From: Pasteuria penetrans
Lineage (GTDB): Bacteria > Bacillota > Bacilli > Thermoactinomycetales > Thermoactinomycetaceae
Direction of reading: 5' to 3'
Length of the DNA stretch: 64,000 nt
Assembly (NCBI RefSeq): GCF_900538055.1
Contig: NZ_UZAC03000001.1
Span: forward strand, 62,001-126,000
Shown: in pieces, positions 8,699 to 17,653 of the stretch
Layout: each line of letters begins with the position of its first letter
Position numbering within the stretch: the first letter of the stretch is position 1
Translations under genes and position numbers: made by a program
The notes under the pieces: model-generated
Seen by the model: only the letters and a program-made list of their open reading frames with translations
Database searches by the model: none
What the model was told of the DNA's origin: nothing

Positions 8699-11600
8699 CT
8701 ACCCCTCTCCTCCCCTGGTGGACCGAGCAAATCCATGAGAGAGAGACCCCCTCTGTTGTTGATTGGCCCTATTTCCCCCTAATTGCACTAAAAATGCCTC
8801 CAGATGATCCAACCAAGCCAAAGGCTCCAGAGCCCCTCGAAATACCACTGTAAACTGGCGGGGAGGAGTAATACGAACCATCCCACGAAAGGAATGAACG
8901 ACACTCAGCAACTTGTTCTTGTCCCGACCCTCCTCCCAGGAAGCAACCAGCTTCATCGTTACCTCTTCACCTTTCTGTTCTATGGACTGTACACCATTCT
9001 GAATAGCGTATGTACGCAAAATAGCCATCCGAATCAGGGCACGAACCGGGACCGGGAAGGGACCAAAGCGATCCTTCCACTCTTCGGCTACATCATCAAT
9101 CTCCTGTACTGTAGACGCCGCACGTATGCGTTGATAGCATTCGATCTTCTGGTTCTCATTATTAATATAGGTCAGAGGCAAATAGGCATTCACATCCAAC
9201 TGTATCTCTATCCTCGTTGTCGCCACAGACAATCTCCGTTCCTGCCCATCCCCTTGACTCTTCAGATCGGCCACAGCATCCCTCAACATCTTGGTATACA
9301 AATCAAAACCCACGGCTGTAATATGACCATGCTGCTCAGCACCCAATATGTTTCCTGCCCCACGGATCGATAGATCACGCATCGCAATTTTGAAACCAGA
9401 ACCCAAATCGGTAAACTCCTTAATCGCCTGCAAACGCTTCTCTGCTACCTCTGTAAGCACCTTATCACGCTGATAGGTAAAGTAGGCGTAAGCAATCCGA
9501 TTGGAACGACCCACCCGCCCCCGCAATTGGTACAACTGTGACAATCCCATACGCTCCGCACTATGAATGATGAGTGTATTCACATTGGGAATGTCCACCC
9601 CCGTTTCAATAATCGATGTACTCACCAAAACATCATAATTGCCATCCAAAAAATCGAACATCGTCTGTTCCAACTCCATACCCGCCATCTGCCCATGGGC
9701 CACACAAATACGAGCATTGGGGGCGAGGAATCGTAATTGCTCCGCTATTTGATCAATCGTTTCCACACGATTGTAGAGAAAATAAACTTGTCCACCGCGG
9801 GAAAGTTCGCGATCCAATGCCTCCCGTACTAGTACTTCCGAATATTCCAGCACATAAGTCTGAACAGGAAAACGATTCTCTGGTGGAGTCTCGATCACCG
9901 ACAAATCCCGTGCCCCCATCATCGCCATATGGAGCGTACGCGGAATTGGTGTGGCTGACAATGTTAGTACGTCAATGGAAGATTGAACCTGCTTAATTTT
10001 CTCTTTATGCTTGACACCAAAACGCTGCTCCTCATCGATAATCAACAAACCCAGATCGGCATAGGCTATATCCTTTGATAAGAGACGATGTGTACCAATT
10101 ACGATATGAATTCTACCCATAGCCAAATCATGGATGATTTCCCTTTGTTCCCTGTGGGAGGTAAAACGACTCAAGACCCTTATATGAATTGGGTAACCCG
10201 AAAATCTCTCGCGGAACGTTTCATAATGCTGTTGCGCCAAAATAGTCGTAGGCACCAAAACAGCAACTTGCTTACGATCCATGACCGCCTTGAAAGCGGC
10301 CCGAATGGCAACCTCCGTTTTTCCATAACCCACATCACCGCAAAGCAACCGATCCATAGGCTGAAGTTTCTCCATATCGCGTTTGATCTCCTCGATAGAA
10401 CGTAGCTGGTCAGGAGTCTCTTGGTAGGGAAACATCGCTTCAAATTCAGCCTGTAAGGATGTATCCTGCGAAAAGGCATAGCCCCTTGCCTGTTGCCGTT
10501 TGGAATACAAATGGATAAGATCCTTGGCAATGTCCTGTACTGATGACTGAACCTTATTCTTAACCCGTCCCCACTCTGCACTTCCCAGGCTATAGATCTT
10601 GGGCTTCTTCTCTTCCCCCCCAGTGTATTTTTGTACCTGATCAATCTGTTCTACGGGTACATATAACTTATCGTTCCCCGAGTATTGAACATGCAAATAA
10701 TCCTTATGCACCCCCCCCACTTTAAGGGTTTCAATTCCCTGGTAACAACCAATTCCATGATTGATGTGAACAACATAATCACCGGGTTTTAGCTCCTGGT
10801 AATCCTTGATCTTCTCTGCATGATCGCTAGTTGCATGCCGCCGCACACGACGCTGACGCTGCGTAAAAATCTCACTCTCCGTCAATACAGCCAACCGTAA
10901 CGAACTGAGTTCAAAACCACCGGATAGAGAACCTATATGTGTCAGGGGCACATCCCCCGCGAAACAGGAGGGTTGATCCCTCTCAGAGGGGACCTGAGCA
11001 ACCATGTGATAATCCATAAGCATACGCATCAGACGTTGCATTCTCTCCTGTGTACTGGCAACGACCACGATCCGATAGTTCGCCTTTCGCCATCTTTCCC
11101 ACTCCGTCTTTAGTACCTGAATCTGACCGTGGAACTGCTGCATACTCCGACACAAAACCTGCACCGCCTGTTGGGAGTGCACACCCGGAACCTGGCGCAA
11201 AAACAGAGACAGATGAACACGCTGCCTCTTTCCCAGATTCCATTGCTCATCCAGTCGGTTTACAATGGGGAGGGAAGGCAACATCTCCCCCTGGCTATAG
11301 GAAGAAACCTGCCATTCTGCCTCCTCTTTTTCTACCTGTTTATTGTTTTCATAAATGCGTGCCGGCTCATCCAATACAAAAAGCGCGTGATCAGGGATAT
11401 AAGTAAGTAAACTCTCCGCATCAGGATGAATCAAACGAAGATACTTATACATGATAGACGCGGAACATCTACCTGACTGCAACTGCACCACATCTCTGCC
11501 AACACCCTCCTGATAAGCCGCACGGAGTGCTGTTTCCCGCAATGTCGACAAATGTTCCTGCAACATGCGTTCCAACTGAACACCTGCCCTTTTGCACTGC

Positions 11601-12310
11601 TCTGGAGAGGCAAAGTACTCCCTTGCTGGAGGTATCCTGACCTTCTTCCGCGCGGAAATGGAGCGTTGACCAATAACATCAAAATCCCGTAACGAAGCAA
11701 TCGCATCCTCGCCCCACTCAACACGCAACGGGTGAGCAAAGGTGGGGGGATAAAGATCCAAAATACCGCCGCGGACACTCATATCACCTGATTGCTCAAC
11801 CCGATTTACACGCCTATACCCCACCGACAACAGGGCCTCCTGTACAGATCCTAACCCAGCGTCCATCCCTACATGCAAATGTTGATGTGCTGCCGAAAAA
11901 GCTTGTCTTGATAAAAAGAATTTTCGCAATAAAGGGAGTGGAAGAACGAGCACACCAGAAAATCCCCCTGCCAAGCAGGAGAGAACCTTAATACGATCAC
12001 CTAACGTTGTCGCTTCCTCCTGCGTAAGCTCAGCAGTCCGCGCCGTTGTCCAGGCATGTGATGGATAGAGCAATACCTCTTGAGCAGGCAAAAGCTCACA
12101 CAAATCCTCATAGGCCTTTTGGGCCGCGGAGGCATTATGGGCCACAACAACCACGGGCCGTTCCAGGATACGATACCAAGCCGCTACATAAAGAAAACGC
12201 GCTGCGCCCGCCAACCCGGTGACTAGTTGCTCGGACATTCCCTTCTTCAGATTCGTTGTCACCGTGATGAAGTCCCGATCACGGAAAACGAAACGGAGTA
12301 ATGATTCCAA
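8699..12310 (-). CDS. mfd: Transcription-repair coupling factor Mfd
   Basis: DNA translocase that removes stalled RNA polymerase and recruits UvrA. I place the start at TTG 12310 (LESLLRFVF...), preceded by AGAGGAGGAG; this gives 1203 residues, close to the 1177 of B. subtilis, while the in-frame upstream ATG at 12457 adds 49 residues with no family similarity. Domains in order: UvrB-like N-terminal module, RNA-polymerase interacting domain (DYVVHINHGIGCYQG ... DKLYVPVEQIDQVQKY), RecG-like helicase (Walker A GDVGYGKTEVA; DEEQRFGVKHKEK; TATPIPRTLHMA), TRG motif region (RIAYAYFTYQ) and C-terminal D7. Ends the glmU-prs-ctc-pth-fin-mfd series, as in Bacillus. Confidence 0.96.
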   Translation of the reverse strand: MESLLRFVFRDRDFITVTTNLKKGMSEQLVTGLAGAARFLYVAAWYRILERPVVVVAHNASAAQKAYEDLCELLPAQEVLLYPSHAWTTARTAELTQEEATTLGDRIKVLSCLAGGFSGVLVLPLPLLRKFFLSRQAFSAAHQHLHVGMDAGLGSVQEALLSVGYRRVNRVEQSGDMSVRGGILDLYPPTFAHPLRVEWGEDAIASLRDFDVIGQRSISARKKVRIPPAREYFASPEQCKRAGVQLERMLQEHLSTLRETALRAAYQEGVGRDVVQLQSGRCSASIMYKYLRLIHPDAESLLTYIPDHALFVLDEPARIYENNKQVEKEEAEWQVSSYSQGEMLPSLPIVNRLDEQWNLGKRQRVHLSLFLRQVPGVHSQQAVQVLCRSMQQFHGQIQVLKTEWERWRKANYRIVVVASTQERMQRLMRMLMDYHMVAQVPSERDQPSCFAGDVPLTHIGSLSGGFELSSLRLAVLTESEIFTQRQRRVRRHATSDHAEKIKDYQELKPGDYVVHINHGIGCYQGIETLKVGGVHKDYLHVQYSGNDKLYVPVEQIDQVQKYTGGEEKKPKIYSLGSAEWGRVKNKVQSSVQDIAKDLIHLYSKRQQARGYAFSQDTSLQAEFEAMFPYQETPDQLRSIEEIKRDMEKLQPMDRLLCGDVGYGKTEVAIRAAFKAVMDRKQVAVLVPTTILAQQHYETFRERFSGYPIHIRVLSRFTSHREQREIIHDLAMGRIHIVIGTHRLLSKDIAYADLGLLIIDEEQRFGVKHKEKIKQVQSSIDVLTLSATPIPRTLHMAMMGARDLSVIETPPENRFPVQTYVLEYSEVLVREALDRELSRGGQVYFLYNRVETIDQIAEQLRFLAPNARICVAHGQMAGMELEQTMFDFLDGNYDVLVSTSIIETGVDIPNVNTLIIHSAERMGLSQLYQLRGRVGRSNRIAYAYFTYQRDKVLTEVAEKRLQAIKEFTDLGSGFKIAMRDLSIRGAGNILGAEQHGHITAVGFDLYTKMLRDAVADLKSQGDGQERRLSVATTRIEIQLDVNAYLPLTYINNENQKIECYQRIRAASTVQEIDDVAEEWKDRFGPFPVPVRALIRMAILRTYAIQNGVQSIEQKGEEVTMKLVASWEEGRDKNKLLSVVHSFRGMVRITPPRQFTVVFRGALEPLAWLDHLEAFLVQLGGNRANQQQRGSLSHGFARSTRGGEG

Positions 12311-12547
12311 ACGGGCTCCTCCTCTGCCATTGACAACAAATTCGCATTGCTTCCCCTTTGCCTTTACACATAGGACGAAGAACCTTCCGATGAGCCGCGT
12401 GGAGGCATTCCCACCGTTGGATAGATCTGCCACCAAACGGAAAAGAAGCCTCGGCACAAGCAGCCAAGACCAACCTATCTACAAATCCCAAACAGGGGAA
12501 ACGGAGGCTAGGGGTCCCTATGGGACACAGAGAACCCTCCCTCTATC

Positions 12548-12781
12548 CTAATGGAACAAATAAGGAGTCAACGACAACTCCGGATTGCTTTCCAACGCCT
12601 GTTGGCAATCCTCACACACAACACGTACTTGGCAACCACCCATCGCACTCTCCGTTATTATATCGATCCGCTCCTCAGCGGTCAATCGATCCAAACCCAG
12701 CTGTTCGTCCGAAAAGATATTTCCCACCAATGTCCCCAATCGGCGCTTGCAATGCCGGCATATATACTCCCATTGCGTCAA
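12548..12781 (-). CDS. fin: Anti-sigma-F factor Fin
   Basis: 77 residues with two zinc-ribbon C-x2-C pairs (CRHCKRR near residue 8 and CEDCQQALESNPEL near 56), the length and pattern of Bacillus Fin (YabK). Fin is made in the forespore and shuts off sigma-F as sigma-G takes over. Its position between pth (spoVC) and mfd is the same as in Bacillus, which strengthens the call and marks the organism as a spore-former. The 237 bases to the mfd TTG start hold no other gene. Confidence 0.88.
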   Translation of the reverse strand: MTQWEYICRHCKRRLGTLVGNIFSDEQLGLDRLTAEERIDIITESAMGGCQVRVVCEDCQQALESNPELSLTPYLFH

Positions 12782-12864
12782 TTTCTCTCCACCCCCGCGG
12801 TGACGACCCTGCTTCTAGTATCACCGCAGGAAAAAAAAACATGCCAGGGGCAGGAGAAAAGGAA

Positions 12865-13452
12865 TCATTCCCCCACTGGCCGGTTGATCTCCTGCATGGC
12901 CCGCTCCGCCGTGGGCGCCAACCCCCACATCGAAACAGCCTGTACGGACCTACTAACAACAGCCAGAGCCAATTCCTGTTCTGAAGGGGAGAACCCACCC
13001 AATACATGATCTGTCAACGAAACACCCTCTGCAGGCGAACCTACCCCAATACGGAGCCGTGGTATATCCTGGGTACCCAGGGACTCAAGGATGGAAGACA
13101 AACCATTGTGACCACCGGAACTACCACGATACCGCAACCGTAATCGACCCAACGGCAGGGAAACATCATCATGAACCACACACATCCTGTCGTATACCAA
13201 GGGTTGTTGAGAGGACAGCCACTCACAAACAGCCCGGCCTGACAAATTCATATAGGTGAGGGGTTTGAGCAGAACGATCTTCTGCACGAACCCCTCACCC
13301 TTAATCATCGTGTCAGCTATCTGGATAGCCCCCTGTAGCTTCCAGACAGCCCGAACCTGTTGGACAAACTGATCCACCACCCAAAAACCCATATTATGCC
13401 GAGTGGACGCATACCTCCTGCCGGGGTTACCCAGACCAACCACCACCTTCAT
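12865..13452 (-). CDS. pth: Peptidyl-tRNA hydrolase
   Basis: 195 residues, full length. Starts MKVVVGLGNPGRRYASTRHNMGF, containing the conserved Asn and the catalytic His of the RHN motif; LKPLTYMNLSG and VVHDDVSLPLGRLRLRYRGSSGGHNGL are also typical. Recycles peptidyl-tRNA in the cytoplasm; called SpoVC in Bacillus. ATG overlaps the ctc stop codon by 4 bases (ATGA), implying translational coupling. Confidence 0.96.
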   Translation of the reverse strand: MKVVVGLGNPGRRYASTRHNMGFWVVDQFVQQVRAVWKLQGAIQIADTMIKGEGFVQKIVLLKPLTYMNLSGRAVCEWLSSQQPLVYDRMCVVHDDVSLPLGRLRLRYRGSSGGHNGLSSILESLGTQDIPRLRIGVGSPAEGVSLTDHVLGGFSPSEQELALAVVSRSVQAVSMWGLAPTAERAMQEINRPVGE

Positions 13453-14048
13453 AAAGCGGCAGCCCCATCCCCCTTTGGTGTAATGGCCCTTCCGTCACCA
13501 CTGCGCTGCTTCTGAACAACCGAAACCACAATGACATCCGACTCCGAAATCAGCTGAACGCCTTCCGGTAAAGAAACGTGAGATGATGTCAACGTCTGTC
13601 CTACCGATAGGGGAGTCACATCCACCGTAAGATCAGAGGGCATTTGATGGGGCAAACAACGCACCAACAGGGACCGAACCCCGGTTTGTAAAATTCCCCC
13701 CTCCTTGACACCGCGAGCCGAGCCCATCAAACGAATGGGAACCTCCACCTCTAACCTGCGATCAGGCTGAACTGTCAAGAAATCAATATGTAGTAACTTT
13801 CCCCACACAGGATCCCTTTGCACCGAACGCACCAAAACGAGGTAATCCTCCCCTTTGAACCGCAGAGTGAAAAAGGAATGTTTTGATCCCAGCACCTCCT
13901 TAGAGAAAGTGGCCTGGTCCACATGAACCGAACCCACCAGATTACCTCCGCCATAAACAACACCTGGAACACGACCATTTTTCCGCAAACGATTCAGAGC
14001 ACGCTTGGGCCCCTCCGAAGAACGGGGCTCTGCTTCCAACACGATCAC
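13449..14048 (-). CDS. ctc: 50S ribosomal protein L25 / general stress protein Ctc
   Basis: 199 residues from a GTG at 14048 with GGGTGG upstream; a second GTG two codons later is an alternative. N-terminal L25 domain (RLRKNGRVPGVVYGGG; RDPVWGKLLHIDFL) followed by the C-terminal TL5/Ctc beta domain (VPIRLMGSARGVKEGG ... DLTVDVTPLSVG). Binds 5S rRNA in the large subunit; the CTC type is stress-induced in Bacillus. Lies between prs and pth as expected. Confidence 0.93.
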   Translation of the reverse strand: MIVLEAEPRSSEGPKRALNRLRKNGRVPGVVYGGGNLVGSVHVDQATFSKEVLGSKHSFFTLRFKGEDYLVLVRSVQRDPVWGKLLHIDFLTVQPDRRLEVEVPIRLMGSARGVKEGGILQTGVRSLLVRCLPHQMPSDLTVDVTPLSVGQTLTSSHVSLPEGVQLISESDVIVVSVVQKQRSGDGRAITPKGDGAAAL

Positions 14049-14122
14049 GATCAGCCACCCTCTCTTTACTCCGTTTCCTACTCTACGAACTTCCCCAACT
14101 CATGTGTGAAAATGAAACACAT

Positions 14123-15064
14123 CTAGTGAAATAACTTGCTCACCGATTGCTCATTATGGACACGAATGATCGCCTCCCCCATAAGGGAAGCCACCGAACG
14201 CACACGCATAATAGACAGCCTCTTACCCTCATCCAGGGGGATCGTATCTGTAACCACCAACTCCGCTATTTTAGAGGACTTCAACCGCGTGATAGCCGGT
14301 CCAGAGAGAACCGCATGCGTGCAACAAACATACACACCGCGAGCCCCCCGTTGTAATAACGCATCCATGGCCGTTATGATAGTCCCCGCCGTATCAATAA
14401 TATCGTCCACAATAACTACCGTTCGATCCCCAACATCACCAATGATGTTCATCGCCTCAGCCACATTAGCCTCCGGGCGCCGTTTGTCAATGATGGCGAT
14501 GGGCGCGGAAAGGTGCTCCGCCAATCGGCGTGCACGAATAACACCCCCGTGATCGGGTGAAACCACCACGGGGTCACGCAAACCCTTATCAAGAAAATAT
14601 TCCGCCAGGATCGACACGCCTACCAAATGATCTACCGGAATGTTAAAAAAACCTTGGATCTGTGTTGCATGCAAATCCATCGAGATCAACCGATCCGCCC
14701 CCGCCGTCTCAATCAAGTTTGCCACCAGTTTGGCGGTGATGGGGTCACGAGCACGCGTTTTTCGGTCCTGTCGAGCATAGCCATAGTACGGCATCACGAC
14801 ATTGATGGTCCCAGCGGAAGCGCGCCGCAGGGCATCCACCATGACTAGTAGCTCCATCAGATGATGATTCACAGGGGCACAGGTAGATTGAACCACATAA
14901 ACATCAGAGCCGCGTACGCTTTCATTGAGCTTAACACAAATTTCACCATCGCTGAAGCTACCCACGTGGGCATCCCCCAGCGGTATGCCAATGTGCTCGC
15001 AAATCCGCTTGGCTAAAACCACATTTGAGTTACAGCTAAAAATTTGTAAGCGGAAATGTGACAT
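14123..15064 (-). CDS. prs: Ribose-phosphate pyrophosphokinase
   Basis: 313 residues. Makes PRPP from ribose 5-phosphate and ATP for nucleotide, His and Trp synthesis. Visible motifs: [23 protein letters not shown], the [13 protein letters not shown]-binding loop, [13 protein letters not shown], and the PRPP-binding [13 protein letters not shown]. Length and motifs are those of class I bacterial enzymes. 19 bases separate it from glmU upstream. Confidence 0.96.
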   Translation of the reverse strand: MSHFRLQIFSCNSNVVLAKRICEHIGIPLGDAHVGSFSDGEICVKLNESVRGSDVYVVQSTCAPVNHHLMELLVMVDALRRASAGTINVVMPYYGYARQDRKTRARDPITAKLVANLIETAGADRLISMDLHATQIQGFFNIPVDHLVGVSILAEYFLDKGLRDPVVVSPDHGGVIRARRLAEHLSAPIAIIDKRRPEANVAEAMNIIGDVGDRTVVIVDDIIDTAGTIITAMDALLQRGARGVYVCCTHAVLSGPAITRLKSSKIAELVVTDTIPLDEGKRLSIMRVRSVASLMGEAIIRVHNEQSVSKLFH

Positions 15065-15083
15065 GGCACCCTGCCCCTCTGCG

Positions 15084-16466
15084 TCATTTCGGCCCTTCCT
15101 TCAACCAACGTCTCGCATAGTCAGATTTGATGACCTGACGTCCTCGTGCAATAGCCAGAGAATCCCCAGGAACATCCTCCGTCACCGTGGATCCCGCTGC
15201 AACAAGGGCCGCCTTCCCTATCCGTACGGGGGCAACCAAGCTGACATTGCAACCTATAAAAGCCCGATCTTCGATATGGGTCGTGTGCTTGTTCTGTCCG
15301 TCATAGTTGACAGTGATAGCACCGCAACCTATATTGACCCCCTTCCCCACCTCAGCGTCCCCCACGTACGCCAGATGGGGAACCTTACTGTGCGCACCCA
15401 AGTGGGACTTTTTCATGTCTACAAAGGAACCAATCTTAACCCCCTCCTCCAGTTCCACCCCAGGTCGGAGGTGGGCATAAGGACCCACATGAACCCCATC
15501 CGCCAAACGAACCCCCTCTACCACCGCATGCCGAATGACTACATCCCGACCACATACCATATCCATAGCATCGAGTCCCGGACCGAGGGAACAATGCTCA
15601 CCAACCACGGTCCCACCCCGAAGAAAGGTATCAGGATGCACCACCGTATCGCGGCCCATTTGTACGCCGGCCTCTATGTACGTACGGACAGGATCTACAA
15701 TGGTCACCCCATTATCCCAATGAACCCCTAGAATACGGTGACGCATCACCTGTTCAGCCACCGCCAACTGGCGCCGATCGTTCACCCCCAGGGCTTCCGT
15801 AGCCTGTGCAACCCGAACCACAGCAATCCTCTGGTTCTGTTGACGGAAATAATGCAATACGTCAGGCAAATAATACTCCCCCTGCGCATTGCAATCATCC
15901 AACTGCGGTAGGGCAGCCAACAAGGGTTCCACGGAGAAAATGTAGGTACCTGTATTCACCTCATCAATCAATTTTTCCGATGTATTGGCATCACGATCCT
16001 CCCTGATAGCTACTACGTCCCCGGACCCACCACGCACAATACGTCCATACCCCCTAGGCTCATCCAACACGGCGGACAACACAGTCATACAGGCGCCGCT
16101 CTCCTGGTGTTCATTTCTCAATTGCACAAGGGTTTCTTGCAGAATCAAGGGATGATCGCCATTGAGCACCAACACATCCCCCTGCACCCCCTGCAAATAG
16201 GGAACCACCTGTGCAACAGCATGGCCCGTTCCGCGCTGTTGCGTCTGTACCACGAACTGCAACAGGGAAGATGAACTCCCCTCCCTCGACTCACGAATCC
16301 TTGCTCCCTGATTTCCCACAACCACAAACATCCGCACCGGTCTCATAGCCTGCGCCCGCTGAATCACATGATCCAACATTGCCTGACCACAAACAGGATG
16401 AAGAACCTTAGGCAACGAGGATCGCATCCGTTTGCCAAGACCCGCAGCCAACACGATCACGTACAA
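15084..16466 (-). CDS. glmU: Bifunctional GlcNAc-1-phosphate uridylyltransferase / glucosamine-1-phosphate acetyltransferase
   Basis: 460 residues. Forms UDP-GlcNAc for peptidoglycan. N-terminal pyrophosphorylase with [29 protein letters not shown] and NGDHPL. C-terminal left-handed beta helix with hexapeptide repeats and the acetyltransferase segment [25 protein letters not shown] (split here only for reference) including the catalytic His region. First protein gene after tmRNA and tRNA-Thr on the minus strand. spoVG, usually upstream in Bacillus, is absent here. Confidence 0.95.
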   Translation of the reverse strand: MYVIVLAAGLGKRMRSSLPKVLHPVCGQAMLDHVIQRAQAMRPVRMFVVVGNQGARIRESREGSSSSLLQFVVQTQQRGTGHAVAQVVPYLQGVQGDVLVLNGDHPLILQETLVQLRNEHQESGACMTVLSAVLDEPRGYGRIVRGGSGDVVAIREDRDANTSEKLIDEVNTGTYIFSVEPLLAALPQLDDCNAQGEYYLPDVLHYFRQQNQRIAVVRVAQATEALGVNDRRQLAVAEQVMRHRILGVHWDNGVTIVDPVRTYIEAGVQMGRDTVVHPDTFLRGGTVVGEHCSLGPGLDAMDMVCGRDVVIRHAVVEGVRLADGVHVGPYAHLRPGVELEEGVKIGSFVDMKKSHLGAHSKVPHLAYVGDAEVGKGVNIGCGAITVNYDGQNKHTTHIEDRAFIGCNVSLVAPVRIGKAALVAAGSTVTEDVPGDSLAIARGRQVIKSDYARRWLKEGPK

Positions 16467-16615
16467 AGGATTAATGAGAACTCCCCCTCGTGATAGAAAC
16501 TGCCACTCGATTCAGACACAAAAGAACAAAAAATTCCCTACCTCGGAACCTGAAACAAGCCAACGGCACAAATGCCCTTGGCGCGGTCCCCAGAAGACGA
16601 AAAGATACAATTTCC

Positions 16616-16691
16616 TGGTGCTGATGGCAGGAATCGAACCCGCGACCCCTTCATTACGAGTGAAGTGCTCTACCAACTGAGCTACATCAGC
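16616..16691 (-). tRNA. tRNA-Thr (CGU)
   Basis: Cloverleaf read on the minus strand: acceptor GCTGATG/CATCAGC, D-arm GCTC...GAGC, anticodon stem CTTCA/TGAAG with loop CTCGTAA (anticodon CGT), T-arm GCGGG-TTCGATT-CCTGC, and an encoded ACCA end. Lies 11 bases after the tmRNA. Confidence 0.95.
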
Positions 16692-16702
16692 ACATACTTC
16701 AA

Positions 16703-17092
16703 TGGAGGCGAGCGGAATCGAACCGCTGTCCGAAGATCTCGCCACGTCTGCTTCTCCGAGCGCAGCCACCGTTTCTCTTTCGCCTTCCCACCCGAACAGG
16801 GCCACCGGAGTGGAAAGACTAGCCGCTGCCCTGCCTCGTGAATTCGGCCCGCGGCGGACCTGAATCACTAGCCTACTTTAGATGAGGCACGGACACGCCC
16901 ATAGGCGAGGCACGCCCGGCCGCCCAAAAGAGAGAACTGCCTTAGGCAGCCATCGCCATTGGGGATTCGAAGTTTTGGAAACCTCTTTTAGCTTTGCCAG
17001 TTATATTTATCTTCTGCGTTGGTAACGACGACGCAACCCGCCGGCTCGCTACAGACGCTCGACCAATCCCCGTCGAGACCAAGTACGCCCCC
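16703..17092 (-). ncRNA. ssrA: Transfer-messenger RNA (tmRNA)
   Basis: 390 bases. The 5' end GGGGGCG pairs with the 3' CGCCTCC to form the acceptor stem; the T-arm is GGTTCGATTCC and the 5' region has the characteristic GGTCTCGACGGGGAT. CCA is not encoded, unlike the neighbouring tRNA-Thr. The mRNA-like frame is at 16945-16998. smpB lies directly upstream on the same strand (17165-17641), as in Bacillus. Confidence 0.96.
16942..16998 (-). other. tmRNA proteolysis-tag reading frame
   Basis: Encodes GKAKRGFQNFESPMAMAA then TAA, so with the Ala carried by tmRNA the tag is 19 residues. The B. subtilis tag is 15 residues and ends ALAA; this one starts with the same GK but is longer and ends AMAA. 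The end is still hydrophobic-Ala-Ala, as ClpXP recognition requires. Confidence 0.85.
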
Positions 17093-17164
17093 GGGTGGCC
17101 TTCATTGTAGCATACAAAGTTTACAGGACGCAAATGGAAGATGTTGAAAGTACAAACCAGGAAA

Positions 17165-17641
17165 TTAGATTCGATGGGCCAGCTTACGAGCCCTATCCAT
17201 AGAGCGTTTGGCATCACGCTCCGCGAGGACCGCCCTCTTATCATGGCGCTTCTTACCCCGGGCCACGGCAATCTCCATCTTGGCCCAACCGCGGCGTAGG
17301 TAGATGGAAAGAGGCACAATGGTCAAGCCCTCTCTCTTAATTCTCCCCACCAGACGATCGATCTGACGACGGTGGAGCAATAATTTTCGCGTTCGCAGGG
17401 GATCCACGTTGTAACGATTCCCGGGTTCAAAGGGACTGATATGCATGCCCAAAATTACCAACTCGCCATTCAGGATACGGGCATAGGCCTCCTCCACGTG
17501 CGCCTTGCACTGACGAAGGGATTTAATCTCCGTGCCCGTCAAAACAATACCCGCTTCCAGGGTTTCAATAATTTCATAATGGAAACGCGCCTTACGATTG
17601 CGAACTAGTACTTTGATTCCAGAATCCTTATCCTTACCCAT
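17165..17641 (-). CDS. smpB: SsrA-binding protein SmpB
   Basis: 158 residues. Binds tmRNA and delivers it to stalled ribosomes. Conserved RKARFHYEIIETLEAGIVLTG, TEIKSLRQ, and the basic C-terminal tail KKRHDKRAVLAERDAKRSMD that enters the mRNA channel. Starts 12 bases after the rnr stop and is followed by ssrA. Confidence 0.95.
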   Translation of the reverse strand: MGKDKDSGIKVLVRNRKARFHYEIIETLEAGIVLTGTEIKSLRQCKAHVEEAYARILNGELVILGMHISPFEPGNRYNVDPLRTRKLLLHRRQIDRLVGRIKREGLTIVPLSIYLRRGWAKMEIAVARGKKRHDKRAVLAERDAKRSMDRARKLAHRI

Positions 17642-17653
17642 GGGCCCCCCTCA

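Noticed and set aside
10180-10644. 154-codon frame within mfd
   Set aside because: Antisense/alternate-phase shadow of mfd; no independent ribosome site or domain.
12311-12457. N-terminal extension of Mfd to the upstream ATG
   Set aside because: The 49 extra residues have no family similarity, while the TTG at 12310 has AGAGGAGGAG upstream and gives the expected length.
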